Assembly (NCBI GenBank): GCA_015852425.1
Contig: JAAAIG010000099.1
Location: forward strand, 292-64,291
From: Gryganskiella cystojenkinii
Lineage: Eukaryota > Mortierellomycota > Mortierellomycetes > Mortierellales > Mortierellaceae
Direction: 5' to 3'
Length of the DNA stretch: 64,000 nt
The notes below the pieces were generated by a model. That model made no database searches. It had not been told where the DNA came from and was given only the letters and a program-made list of their open reading frames with translations. The translations under genes were made by a program, and so were the position numbers. Below, in pieces: positions 12,951 to 23,875 of the stretch (position 1 is the first letter of the stretch; every line of letters starts with the position of its first letter).

Positions 12951-13738
12951 ATGCCCCAGCCAACCATGTTCGGTCGCTCCCCAAGTCCTCCCATCGTCAA
13001 GGTCCCTGGGCATTATGGCGATATCATGTCCAAGAGGTAATAAGAAAAACTTTCACGACACTCTTCCTTGTTTACTGCGTTCTTCCACTTTCCCCAACGC
13101 CTCATTGTTCGCCCTCAAGCATATTTGTGAATTGAACACAACATTAATTGCTTTCACGCTTTTCTTTCAATTTTTTTTCCTTGCTCAGGGATACAACGTT
13201 GTCCCTTCCGGATGGGTTCACAGGATTCGAAAGAATCCTTCTCACCGCCAACGGAAACCTCCAGCGTTTGATTTCGGCCTATTTCAACAAGACCGTCACC
13301 GTAAAGATTGTCGAGAACAGCAAGGTGCCCTTGACAGAAGAGGACAAGGACTATGAGATCCTGGCCCGATTTCAACGAGAGGTCGATTTACTCTGTCAAG
13401 ACAAGGTCTTTTGCAATGCCAAATCCCAGGTCCTTGTCAAGGACCCTAAGGTCTATGACCTGATCGTCAACAAGGGAGTCGGCATTGGTCAAATTTTCAG
13501 ATACCTCGACAAGTTGCCCTCGTTTGAGTTGCATGGTCTTGGTCGGACGGAGAACACGTTCTGGCGCGAGTATTCGTTGAGGATTCCCGGCGTCGATTGT
13601 CGTCTCCTCGAAGTCTTTCCCAATTCACTCTCTTCCGATAACTGGCTGGATTTGCCAGCAGAACAAATCTCGTGGGATGTCGAGATGGCGGCCGAAGACC
13701 AGTTATCCTGGGTCAACCCCGATCCTGAAGCCAACTGA
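12951..13738 (+). CDS. UbiC/DUF98-like (chorismate-lyase-fold) protein
   Basis: Two exons, 12951-13036 and 13189-13738, give 211 aa. The start ATG at 12951 opens MPQPTMFGRSPSPP; the intron is GTAATA...CTCAG. Visible motifs are a REVDLLC strand, NAKSQVLV, IGQIFRYL, FWREYSLR and a cysteine followed by LLEVFP. The order of these (R-x-V-x-L, A-x-S, G-I-G-Q-hydrophobic-R, R-x-Y, E-V-F-P) resembles chorismate pyruvate-lyase UbiC and the DUF98 family. No targeting peptide is obvious. Whether it is an active lyase cannot be told: UbiC makes 4-hydroxybenzoate for ubiquinone in bacteria, and fungi are thought to obtain that ring by other routes. The function is therefore tentative; the gene structure is firm. 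Confidence 0.7.
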
Positions 13739-14294
13739 GAAAAAGGACAAGAATGATCTATATTGTCAAACTCCAACAGCACTGAAAAACTCTCAGGTCC
13801 ACTGCCTGTGTCGATCTTCTGTTCTTTATTACTGTTTTTCACTCTTCAAGATTTTTTTGTACAGTACAATACTTCCACCGACCATAATTGGATTCCTAAG
13901 AAGTATTAATAAAATTCAACCAAAATATCCCTTTCCCCATTGCTGTTTCGATGAAAAATTACAATACAACGCCATGCAACAGTAGCATTGTGGCTGCGTA
14001 CATACCGTCGACTTGGGGAAAACAAGCCAAGGACAATCACTGTCTCACCACTTCATCCAAGACCCTGCATCACTTTCGCCTATGCTTGCCTTCCCCAACC
14101 CCAAAGAACCGTTTTTGATCTCTACTTACATTTTTCCCTTGATAGGATCCCAGTGTTCACCAACTCCCAACCATTTATACGATGCCGCATTCACTATATG
14201 TATAATTTATTGTTCATCCAAACTGGTTGATGGAATACCCCGTATCCACACCAAGCCTTCTTTCCTCTCTCTCGCGCTATCTTTCCAACTCCTT
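13739..14294. other. Convergent intergenic region
   Basis: Shared 3' flank of the UbiC-like gene (+) and the LACTB2-like gene (-). AT-rich with an AATAAA-like signal near 13906-13911 (attaataaaattc) for the plus-strand gene. No gene seen. Confidence 0.55.
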
Positions 14295-15556
14295 TCAAAG
14301 ACTGGCCTGGGTCACGGTCGACTCCCAGAGGGCGTCCGAGATCTCTTCTGCAGGGCCTCGACGGACCTTACCGTCCTTCTCGAGCTTCTTGAGATGCAGG
14401 AGAACCTGATGTTCGGCCGCTGGGTGAAGACTCACGGGATAGGCCGCATATATCACTGCCACAATTTCCATCGCTGTTTTAGGACGACCACCGCCAGTAC
14501 CATTGGATGGGGGTGTCGTAGCTCTAGGGATTGCTGACGACGATGGGACGGCACTGTTATGCAATTCCTGAAGAACTGCAACAATCTGTTTTTCTCGATC
14601 GAGTCGATGCTTTATGTATTCTCGGATTTTGGCCGGCCCATCTTCAATCACAGGTCCATGGCCCGGATAGATCTTATAAGTAGGAGCGGCGGGAGACCCT
14701 AGGGTCAACTGCCGTTCCAACGACTTGATGTACGCACTCAAGTCTTCAAAGACTGCGGTTCCTTGACCCAGGACACAATCTGCGGTGAACAACGTGTTCT
14801 CTTCCTTGAGATAGAAACTGCAATGATCCGAGGTATGACCTGGCGTATGCAGCGTCACCAATGTGGTCAGGTCGTCCACTTGAATCTCTTCCTGATCCCT
14901 GATCGGTTGGAACCGCGTCTCAGGATCATCATGCTCGGGACTTGGAAACTTGAAGATACCGGGAGCAGGATGAACAGTATGGGCCTTCTTATCCACATCG
15001 ACAAGACCGACGGTCGTGGAGGAAAGAGGCGGTGCAGACGAGGATCCTGCATCCGAGGCCGTGGTCGGGGGATCATGCAGACGAATATTTCTTGAAGCCA
15101 AGAACGACATGACATCGTGGATGCCACCGACATGATCGTTATGCCAGTGACTGCAGATAACCCGGGAGATTGTCGCTCCCTCGAGATCCTTGTCGAGTGC
15201 AGATTGGAGCAAAGGGATGTATTCGGGAATGCCCTCGCCCGTGTCCAAAAGAACTTTTCGGGGTCCCTTGCCGATCAGATAGGTGTTGGTGCCTGAGAAA
15301 GGAGAGGGGGAACAAAACAAAAAAAAAAAAAATCACGCAATTTTATGGCAGGTCAGTAAGAGCTTACGGTCGGCTCGGATGGAGCGGTTCCCATCCATTT
15401 AAAAAAACGGGACTGAGCGAATGTGCTGCTGCTGAATGTCCATTCTATGAAACGAAGGGTACCTTGCAACGTGAACTTGCCGGGATTGAGACCCAAAACG
15501 CGCACAACTCTCTCGGAAAGTCGGACAATGTTGGGAAGTCTCTCGAGTGATTCCAT
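14295..15556 (-). CDS. LACTB2: LACTB2-type metallo-beta-lactamase-fold endoribonuclease
   Basis: Minus-strand exons 15463-15556 and 14295-15292, 363 aa. The first exon encodes MESLERLPNIV...NPGKFTLQ and splices in frame to GTNTYLIGKG; the NPGKFTLQGTNTYL junction is a LACTB2 signature. The metal-binding H-x-H-x-D-H motif is SHWHNDHVGG (His80, His82, Asp84, His85). HTPGHTSDH, FTADCVLG and YPGHGP supply the remaining ligands, and a C-terminal winged-helix-like segment (AAEHQVLLHLKKLEKDGKVRR) is typical of the family. Animal LACTB2 is a mitochondrial single-strand endoribonuclease; other fungal relatives act on polyketide thioesters, so the substrate is not certain. A roughly 30-residue Ser/Ala/Pro-rich insertion sits after the HxHxDH motif. 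Confidence 0.9.
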
Positions 15557-16381
15557 CTCTCCTTTTTTCTAGGAATTAATGTGATTGAGCTGTAGCAATG
15601 TGAATGAGAAGAGGGGCTCGTGGGGAAAAGAGAGAAGACGTGATTGAAGGGGATTGGTTGAAGAAATGAGAAAAGATGTTTGAAAGAAAAGAAATGCAAC
15701 AGCTGAACTCTCTCTCTCGCTTCGGCTTCTTTTGATATTTGATTTTTTTTCACTTTTTATGATTCTACTGGTTTGAGAGGGAAGATCGCGCGATTGCCAC
15801 ATGATGACACCTTCCTTGGAAGAACTACTGTAATTCACTAAAGCAAAACAGAAAAACTGGGATCTCTCCCTCTTATCTCCCTAAGAGACGCCTCGAGTAT
15901 GGTTCGCCTTGAAGCATGAGAGTCTATATTTCCGTGCGATTCCAGGTTTAAAACAACCCTCAGTCGGTGCACTATCCAACGACGGCCAATTTGGCGATAG
16001 CATTTACGTTTAGGCGAAACGCGACAGGAGGAAAGATGCTTCATCGTATGTGTGTTTGAGTGTGTGCATAGTTCGCATACCCAGTTCGTGCATGATACCA
16101 TTATTGCCCCATTACCAGGGCTTAGCGCCAAGGTTCAAGTAGTGGATCCTTTTTAGACGGAAAGGTCGCCCTATCCCGACAATCTAGCGCAACTACATTT
16201 TTTTTTTTGCCGGGTAAAAATACCGAATGTAGTCTGAATTGTATTTACAAGTGAATGGATATGTACAAGGAGATCAGTTTGAAGGAAATGCAATGTAAAA
16301 ATTATAAAAAAAGAAGAAAAGAAAACGAAGACGCTCGAACGGAGAGATGGGGAGGGGAGGGCAGAAAAGTTCTTTCCAGGA
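15557..16381. other. Intergenic: LACTB2 promoter and 3' flank of secreted-protein gene
   Basis: About 825 bases with no supported gene. The part next to 15557 is purine-rich on the plus strand; a poly-T run near 16198-16208 lies about 175 bases past the 3' end of the downstream minus-strand gene. Confidence 0.5.
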
Positions 16382-17260
16382 CTATCGCCTGCGGTGGCGA
16401 TATCCGGTGACGACGGAGGCTGCTGTGGGTTGATGTGGCACCTCGACTCCTTTCCACAATCGATCCTCAGCCTCGTCTTCCTCCACCACAAAATTGTAGG
16501 CTTGTTGTTGATGGTGCAGCTGCTGTTGAGAATGAGGATGGCCGCCACCTAGGGCTGCATGGGTGGCATCATGTTCGTGGTCAAGGGGATCTTCTAGAGT
16601 TGACAAAGAGGATGAAGAGAAGATATCGCTCTCATCCTCATTGTCATCCCCTTCCTCGACTTCCAAGACTTGACCCTCGATCGTTTCTACGACCTCGTCA
16701 TCCGCATCCGGACGGAGGAGACCCTCTTCCTCTGTATCCAACAACTCGTTTCCGGCTTCCTCATCATTGTCGTCCAGAACAGCATGTCCTCCAAGTGTAC
16801 GGTCAGACCAGGCGATTTGTTGTTGCTGCTGATCTTGTTGGGGAACGACAATCGGCTGCATACCGTGCACGGACTGTAGTTGTTGTCGATGCGCGAGTTT
16901 TTGCTGACACTGATGAAGGAGGGACCATGCAGAGACAAGGTTTCTCGGTCGACCTCCTGCTGTTGTGGTCCTGGTGTGTTGTTGAAGAGAACGATAGGGT
17001 ACTGAGAATCGACCGGCCCTGGAAGAAGGGGAGGAAGAAGGCGAAAAAGTGATCGTCCTGGATCGGGCTCTTCTCAAGGATGATGGTTGCCATGGCACCG
17101 ATGCGGAAGATGTTTCACTTGGCTGCTGTTGTTGCTGTGGTGGTTGTTCAGAAAGGAAGTTCGACAAGAGGAGATTGATAGGGGCGGCCTGGCAAGTGAG
17201 GGTCATCATCGTGAAGGCGGTTAGCAGCAGTGCCAGGGTAGTTGTGCATTTAGTGTGCAT
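16382..17260 (-). CDS. Secreted acidic, Gln-rich protein of unknown function
   Basis: Single-exon gene, 292 aa, from the ATG at 17260. Residues 1-26 form a clear signal peptide (MHTKCTTTLALLLTAF..., hydrophobic core, AAP at the cleavage area). The mature part starts with a Leu-rich stretch, then Gln/Ser tracts, a basic Arg/Ser region, a long Glu/Asp-rich segment (about residues 165-230) and a His/Gln-rich C-terminus ending RHRRR. Several dibasic or RR sites could be Kex2-type cleavage sites. The frame stays open upstream to 17605, but a TATA box sits 104 bases before this ATG, so the upstream Mets lie in the promoter. No domain recognised. Confidence 0.7.
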   Translation of the reverse strand: MHTKCTTTLALLLTAFTMMTLTCQAAPINLLLSNFLSEQPPQQQQQPSETSSASVPWQPSSLRRARSRTITFSPSSSPSSRAGRFSVPYRSLQQHTRTTTAGGRPRNLVSAWSLLHQCQQKLAHRQQLQSVHGMQPIVVPQQDQQQQQIAWSDRTLGGHAVLDDNDEEAGNELLDTEEEGLLRPDADDEVVETIEGQVLEVEEGDDNEDESDIFSSSSLSTLEDPLDHEHDATHAALGGGHPHSQQQLHHQQQAYNFVVEEDEAEDRLWKGVEVPHQPTAASVVTGYRHRRR

Positions 17261-17363
17261 GGCAAAGAAAAGTGCAGGTTGGAAAAAATCGGTGGGTGAA
17301 TGTCTCGGAGAAAGAAGAGTGACAAACGGGAAAGAGATACGAAGAGGAGAGAGTGGTCCTCGA

Positions 17364-17371
17364 TATTTATA
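17364..17371 (-). promoter_or_regulatory. TATA box of the secreted-protein gene
   Basis: TATAAATA on the minus strand, about 104 bases upstream of the ATG at 17260. An identical TATAAATA occurs again at 17606-17613. Confidence 0.5.
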
Positions 17372-19759
17372 GTCGACGAGGAGAACCAGGGTATGGACTC
17401 GATTGCGAAGGAGAAAGAGGAAAAGAGAGTGGACACCAGAGAGGCCAAGAGCAAAAATAAAATAAAAAAGGGTAAAAATACCCTCGTGAGAGAAGGATAA
17501 GAGGCAACAAAAGAGGCGGGATTGATTTTGCGGCCGGTGTAGAAGGGAGGGGATGGAAAGAGAGGGAGTGAGTGAAGGAAGTGGGAAAGAAAGATGGGGA
17601 TGCAATATTTATAGCTGTAAGTGTCTTGGTCTGGAGGAGAGTAGATGGTAAGCGGCAGGGGTAAAACAATAAGACGATGGGAGACTGTAAAGAGGGAGTA
17701 AAAGAAAAGAGTAAAGAATGAGGAACAGGCGCCAAAAGACAAAGACAAAAAAAAAATTGGACTGGAACATGCGTCCTTTCTTCTTGCAGAATTGCAGTAT
17801 CTCTCTTGACAAATGTGCCGACCTCTGCCGCACAATGACGAGGCAGACGGTCGGGTCATGATGCCGATTGCCTTTTTTTTTCTTTCTCTTTGTTCATTTC
17901 GTTCTACTCCTGTCCAGAAAGAAGCTCGTACCACTGTTAGTCCATAGTTCCCCAAAAACCAAGGACATGGAGACAAAATCGAGGAGAGAAGACATTTTTT
18001 AAGGGACCATGGGAAAAAAGGTCTCTTAAAGACCGATATCCGTGGTGTCCCAGTTCTTTGATTGATCCACCTCCTCTCTTTTCCTCTCTCTTTTAGCTTG
18101 CAGGCGATTGCCTTGGTTCTCTTCTGTGAGATCCATACCGACCATATTTTTTCTCGGCGTCCTTATATTTGAATAAAGCGTTTTCGATCAGCGAAGGAAA
18201 CAGGGTCCTGAACAAACCCCTCTCCCTCCTTCAGACACTGCTGATGCGTTTCATTTTTCGAGAAAAAAAGTAGGTAAGAGGATTGTTGTGATCTACAGAC
18301 AAGTCCTTGTTACCTTTCACCCCTGTGCTTTCTCTTACAGATAGATGCTGTAACACCGCCCAAATTCGACCCTCCGCAAACATTCATTCTTGGTGAAGAT
18401 TGTGGTTATATTTATCTCGGGACATTGCCTCTCCGGGATTGCTTACGGACGCATTTTGAAGAGTTGGCTGCCCCTGTGCCCAAAAATTCCTTTCAGGGCA
18501 AACACAAAGCCGAGAAAAAAGAGAAAGGCATGCACTTGCGCCCGTGGATGTCTTGTATTCAAAACATTTGAAGGTTTTGCGCCTTTGGGAGTCGTCAATA
18601 AACAGATTTTCTCACAGCGTGTCAGCGTGCGGGCTAACGACTGGGCGGAGGATCGTTGCATTATTCGACGATTATGCCCAACCACATTGTGCTCCGAGGC
18701 AGGTGTGCGTACAAAAGAGAGAGAGAGAGAGACTCTGTCGATAAGCAGGTAAAAAAGTCGCGTGGAACCAACCAAAAATACAAAGTCTACGCTTACTATG
18801 CCTTTAAGCCCTCCGAGAAAACAGCTGGTTGCAATCCATAAGCGACTGGTTGCCGAATAACTCGGGGTGCATGAAAAAGGTTAAATTGACAATCAGTTGG
18901 TTGAGCAGGGGCCAAGTGCGCGTCTTTTTCTCTTGATCTTTCTTTTGCGGGGTTTCTTTCTTGATAGTCGGGGAATAATGGCATTGCGTCTTTTCTAGTC
19001 ATTGACGCTCAATGAATGAGCCTTAGATAAACGGTTATCACAACAAATCCGTACGCAGTCCAGAAGCTCCTGGGAAAGACGATAACTTACTCTATAATAA
19101 CGCCCGGGTTACACCTTGGGGCATAATCTACCGTTGGAGCTCAGTCTTCAATGATCAAGGCTTGAGGACTTTGGAAGAGTGCATGTGAAGCTAAGCAAGG
19201 GAGTGAATTGGCTAGCTGCTCGACATCCGATCCGGCTTTATCCCCTTGACCTTATCTTGAAGGCGAGACGATTCTCAGCATTCTCGGGTACACACCGTCA
19301 CCGAGTCCACGTCCAGCAGCCTACCACCACTGTCGGCCAAATAAGGACGATGATCGTTTCAGTTTATTTTTTGACATGAGCTGGAGGGATCCAAATCGGG
19401 GAACATGTTTTGCGGACCCTGAACAAGCCTCATGTTTTATTTCACATTTTTACCATTGGGATCCCGCTCGGAGATCAGTATTCTAATCACCATTTTTTGA
19501 ATCAAGAAAAAAGAAACAAGAAAGATAGCCAAGCTGGATGTGAAATGAGATAGGGATTATCAACAATCAAGCGCTATACGTTTAACCATTATGCTGCTCT
19601 GCACAGTAGTTTTGCCTATTATATATCCCCATGACACCATTCTCCATGCTATTGTCTCCGGAAGTTCTCCCCTGATTGCAGGCGGAGGGTCAATGCGTTA
19701 GCGAGCCGCCCTTATCTCCAGAACAACCATGTTGGCAATCGTCAAGACAGCAAATACAA

Positions 19760-19767
19760 TATAAAAA
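19760..19767 (+). promoter_or_regulatory. TATA box upstream of the 72-aa ORF
   Basis: TATAAAAA about 135 bases before the ATG at 19902, followed by a pyrimidine-rich tract, an arrangement like a fungal RNA polymerase II core promoter. Confidence 0.4.
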
Positions 19768-19901
19768 GGCGGTCATTCCCCTCTCAGTTCTTTTTCTTTT
19801 TCTTTCATCATCAAGAACAAACATCGCCAAAAAGCTTCTCTACCGCTTCAGCATACAGCCCAGCCTCTTCTCTATCCCAAAACACACTCAAGCACACAAA
19901 A

Positions 19902-20120
19902 ATGGACACCAACATCTCTTCCATGGCCTTCTTCAAGAACATGAAGTGCAACAGCCGCTCTACTCCCTCTACCTCGCGTTCGACCGGCAGCAGCCTTTTC
20001 TCCTTCAACAAGTCTAGCAACAAGGCCTCGCGCGCCTCCCAGATTGGACCCTTGAACCCCGGCTCAGAGAAGGTCATGTCCTCGACCAACAGCAGCTCTA
20101 GCTCCTTGTCCCGCGCCTAA
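19902..20120 (+). CDS. Short Ser-rich protein, 72 aa, unknown function
   Basis: An intronless ORF with a good start context (CACAAAAATGGAC) and an upstream TATA box. The product starts MDTNISSMAFFKNMKCNSR and is dominated by Ser, with Thr, Asn and basic residues; it has no signal peptide or transmembrane segment and one Cys. Codons favour C-ending choices (TCC, AAC, AAG, CTC), like the highly expressed neighbours, which supports real coding. Not recognised; it resembles small stress-type proteins only in composition. Confidence 0.5.
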   Translation: MDTNISSMAFFKNMKCNSRSTPSTSRSTGSSLFSFNKSSNKASRASQIGPLNPGSEKVMSSTNSSSSSLSRA

Positions 20121-21374
20121 AAGGTTTTCTCTCCGACCCCGAGTCGACGACCTTCGCCCAAGATAATCCCTCCCAAAAAAACGGAGCGAACGAATACCCC
20201 CACTGACAACATGGAGTTCTCTACGATAACAATAAGCGCCACATAATCATAGTATTTTTAATTCATCTGTAACATATCCACCTCAAACCTCAATACAAAA
20301 GCTTCTTGCCACCGCAAAACGGGATGGGATAAGTTGACCTTGACTAAGTTGTCCTTGCCTAAGTTGGGTGCCAATGTAGAGCATTGTTTGGGCGATAAAT
20401 TAAAATACCATGACGTAATTTCAGCCAGAATTTGCCTGTCGTCCTGATCAGGAACGACCGAGGAGGATGAAGGATGATGGGCTTGTGCAGCTGAGAGTGA
20501 TGTGTAGGAGTGAGAGTCGTGTGAGTGGGTGTGCACCTCTAAGCAATGCTGATAACAACCCCGTCATCCAGAATGGAACTGATCTGTATAAAGTCTGCAC
20601 CAGACACAAAACAGAGGGGGGTGGGGGAGGAGGATGCTTCGACTGCATCGCAGCCAAAAGAAAAATTTCGAGGGTGCCAACTTTTTGTTCCATCCTTCTT
20701 TCTTTTCCTTCTTTCTTTTCCTTCTTCACCCTTTCTCATCCGTCGTTGTCATCCCTTTTCCCTTTTTTTTCATCCCCTCCCTTTCTCGTCATCCCTTCCA
20801 CCTTCTCTCTCCCTCATCCCTTGTTTGAATTTCAGTTCCTCTCTTTGTGTCTTTTTTTTATTTTTGCACCCATCTCCCACCCATTATCATTTGAATTTCT
20901 TGTAATCCTATCCCTTCAACTTCTTTGACGACCTATACCTTTGCGTTTTTTTATTATTATACCTTTGCCCTTGGATGAACACTCTGTCCATCACCAACTA
21001 AAAAGTACCCCTTTGCGACTACCGAAAAGAAGAAAAAAAAAGAACGAATCCACCAACAAAAACAAAAAAAAAGGTCCCCCGTCCCACCCATCGCATCATC
21101 CGACTCCAAAATACACAACTCTCGCAACGCAACGCCTGTAAATACGCTCTGCTTCTATTACCAACTGTACATACCCATTCGCTCACTCACCTTCATCACA
21201 CCACGACCTTTGAGAAAGAACCATAGAAAGGCACCAACCCTTCTTTGCACTCCCTGCCCCCCTTCGCCCTTTTTATTTCACAATCCGTCTCCTTTAATCA
21301 AACCTTCATCACACGAGCTCATCACTCAAAAACACACAAAAAAAACAAATCTTTCCCCATCGCCCTTCTCCATC
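20121..21374. other. Intergenic: promoter region of the RRM/R3H gene
   Basis: About 1.25 kb. From about 20690 onward the plus strand is strongly pyrimidine-rich (tttcttttcctt-type sequence) up to the start codon at 21375, suggesting a long 5' leader. No gene supported; an open frame on the minus strand at 20258-20536 begins only with GTG. Confidence 0.5.
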
Positions 21375-23377
21375 ATGACCACCAAGCAACTCGACATGTC
21401 CTTTGATGCAATGTCCCTTCGTGACAATGGCCTCTCCTCGCCCGTTGATCGCCGCTTCTCCCAATACGGATCTGAGCGTGCCCCGACCAGCCCTGTTGGT
21501 CGTAAGCCTGCGACTGGTTCTCAGCGCAACAGTGTCCGTGGCGACAACAACCGTCGTCAATCCAGTCGCCTCTCCGTTGCCAACTTGGTAAGGATATAGA
21601 AGAAAAGTAGACATGGGATCACGATCGATCTGTCACCCTTTTTTACGTTATTTTGGGTCCCGCCTCTCTTCTTTGCCTCTTTGCCTCTGTTGCACAATCC
21701 CCTCATCCCAAGGACACTCAGGGTGTCACCAATCCTGCTTTCCAATGTCCCAATTATTTTTTTTGTTTCTCCTTCCGCCCTCTGACGCTCGCTCTTTTTT
21801 TCTCTCTTTGTAAATAAATTCTCGTACGATAGAATTGGAGCCCACCCCATGGCTCTCCCGTCCAGTCCCCGATGCACCAACAGGATCCCCGCCAGCTGCA
21901 GCACCTGCAGCAGCAATCTTACGGATACCAGCAAGCCCCTCTCCTGCAGCAGTCTTCCTTCGACAACCTCCTCCAGCAGCACCACCTGCAGCAGCAACAA
22001 CCTCAGCAACAGACTGCTGAGGAGGTGACCGACACTATTCCCACTGCGATTGTCATCAAGAACATCCCTTTCTCTGTCAAGCGTGACGCCCTCCTTGCCA
22101 TCCTCGATAACCTCGATATCCCAAAACCCTACGCTTTCAACTACCATTTTGACAACGGCATCTTCCGCGGACTCGCGTTTGCCAACTATCGTACCTCGGA
22201 GGAAACTGACATTGTTGTTGCGGCCGTCAACGGACTCGAGGTCTCTGGACGCAAGCTCCGGGTCGAGTTCAAGAAGGTCATGCCCGCGGCTGAACAGGAG
22301 AAGCGTGAGCAGGACAAGGCTGCGGCTTTGGCGGCCGAGGCTCTTCAGCGTCGCGAGCTGGAGTTGATGGAGGCTCAGCTCTTGGAACAAGAACGTCGTG
22401 AACAGGAACGCAGAGAACATGAACGTCGTGAACTCGAGCTTCAGAACCGCGAGTTTGAACGTGAGCGTCGCAACCGATCCTCTGCTGTTCTTGAAAGACG
22501 TGATTCCCAGCGCAGCAATGACAGAGACGACGGTAAGTTTCGGAAGTACTTGTTTCCTTTTTGTTTTTCGACACCTTTTTATGTAAATCAAATCATTGAA
22601 CAAACACATAAACTAAGACTCGTGTCTTTTCTCTTGGATATGTAAAAAAATAGCCACGATGACCCAGCTGGACTTGAATGATGGCGAGACTTTGGCGTTT
22701 TACGATCGCCTGTTGATGTTCAGAGGAGATTCGACCAAGGATGACATGATCTTCCCCGAGAACCTGAGCGGACGCCAGCGTCGCATCTTGCACTTGATCG
22801 CCGACAAGCTGTCTTTGTACCACTTTAGCGAGGGAGAGGGTAATGTGCGTCGCCTCATTATCATGAAGACCCCTCCGCCTAATGCGGTCATGGAGACCAT
22901 CTCAGCTCCCAGATCACCCAAGCAACGTCCCATGTCCTTTGCTGGTCGGGGAAACGTCCGTGCTGAAAGCCCTGCGATAAAAGCCAAGAACGATACCACC
23001 GCTACTACTGTTGGATCAGCATCCCCCACCCGCTCCTTATACCGCAAGTCCATGATGTAAGTCACCTTGTTTCCTCGGAAAAGACACCCTTGGTAGATGA
23101 TTGTTTTCATGCACCGTCGTTCCTCATCATGACTTTTTTTTTTCTTCTGCATGATAGCCTCACCCCCGAATCAACGGGCAACGTCATTTACCCTATCCGC
23201 CAACCCAAGGGACCCGAACCTGGCAAGGTGTTTACGATTAGAGAGCAGAAACAGTTGCGCGATGCTACCATGATTGCACCTGCTTTTGAAGTCCGTCCTC
23301 AGCCTACCCGCAGTTTCTCGGGCAGGACCATCTCTCTTGATGTGAAGGCACCAACCTTCAAGCCCGCCATGGCTTAA
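21375..23377 (+). CDS. RNA-binding protein with RRM and R3H domains (Pin4/Cip1-Cip2 type)
   Basis: Exons 21375-21587, 21833-22532, 22654-23056, 23158-23377; 1536 nt, 511 aa, all in phase. The N-terminus is Ser/Arg-rich with several SP sites; a Gln-rich segment follows. The RRM lies at about residues 120-200 (TAIVIKNIPF as RNP2-like, FRGLAFANY as RNP1-like). A charged coiled-coil of Arg/Glu repeats (QEKREQDK..., EQERREQERREHERR) follows. The R3H domain is in exon 3 (LSGRQRRILHLIADKLSLYHFSEG). The C-terminus carries SP/TP motifs. Budding-yeast Pin4 and fission-yeast Cip1/Cip2 with this order act in stress-responsive post-transcriptional control and are phosphorylated at such sites. A 3' intron lies just before the last exon. 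Confidence 0.88.
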
Positions 23378-23875
23378 AAAGAGAAAAGAAGTGCCTTTCT
23401 TTTTTTTTCTTGATAAGAGTGGACAACCCTGATTTCTTTCTTTTTTACTTCTACGTTTGCTTTTTGAAAATGGCCAGTTTGTTTAACTCTTTTNNNNNNN
23501 NNNNNNNNNNNNNNNNNNNNNNNNNNNNNNNNNNNNNNNNNNNNNNNNNNNNNNNNNNNNNNNNNNNNNNNNNNNNNNNNNNNAAAAAAGCAACAAAAAA
23601 AAAAATGTTCTCAATGGAAAAAAAAAAAAAAAAAAATGCCCCAGTCCAGACCACATCTGTGAGCGAACGAGGCTGTGTGGGTTACTCGAAGGAGACTTTT
23701 TTTTTGCTTGCAAATGTCCATTGGGCCATCACTTTCTTTCTTTTGCCATTAATTACGCCTCGCCTCAAACCCACTCTTTTTTTCTTTTTCAGGAACGCGT
23801 TTTATTTTGTCTCAGGAACAAGCAACAACTCTGTCTACTCTCTTCCTTAAAGTTTCACTCGACACTCCAAAAAGG
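23378..23875. other. Intergenic with assembly gap
   Basis: Between the RRM/R3H gene and the bestrophin-like gene, both on the plus strand. It has T-rich and A-rich runs around the N gap; nothing coding is visible. Confidence 0.5.
23494..23583. other. Assembly gap (90 N)
   Basis: Ninety undetermined bases, flanked by ttt on the left and an A-rich run on the right, consistent with a homopolymer-associated sequencing gap. It does not fall in any exon I can define. Confidence 0.98.

Larger units (their letters stand above)
17261..19901. other. Long intergenic region without recognised gene
   Basis: About 2.6 kb. It contains the promoter of the secreted-protein gene (purine-rich plus strand, two TATAAATA boxes), a short GA run at about 18717-18731, and the promoter of the 72-codon ORF at its right end. 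ORFs on both strands lack splice logic, family similarity or plausible composition. Confidence 0.5.

Noticed and set aside
8144..14294. CRISPR arrays, bacterial operons or phage-like modules
   Set aside because: No spaced direct repeats of that type and all genes are spliced eukaryotic genes; direct repeats found elsewhere are coding LRR units or microsatellites.
17261..17605. N-terminal extension of the secreted-protein ORF up to 17605
   Set aside because: It would bury the signal peptide and run across a TATA box; the composition is promoter-like.
18443..18775. 110-aa minus-strand ORF
   Set aside because: Crosses a GA/CT microsatellite that gives its Ser/Leu run; no family or promoter evidence.
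20258..20536. 92-aa minus-strand ORF with a His/Ser-rich start
   Set aside because: It begins with GTG, has no ATG or splice support and no similarity that I recognise.
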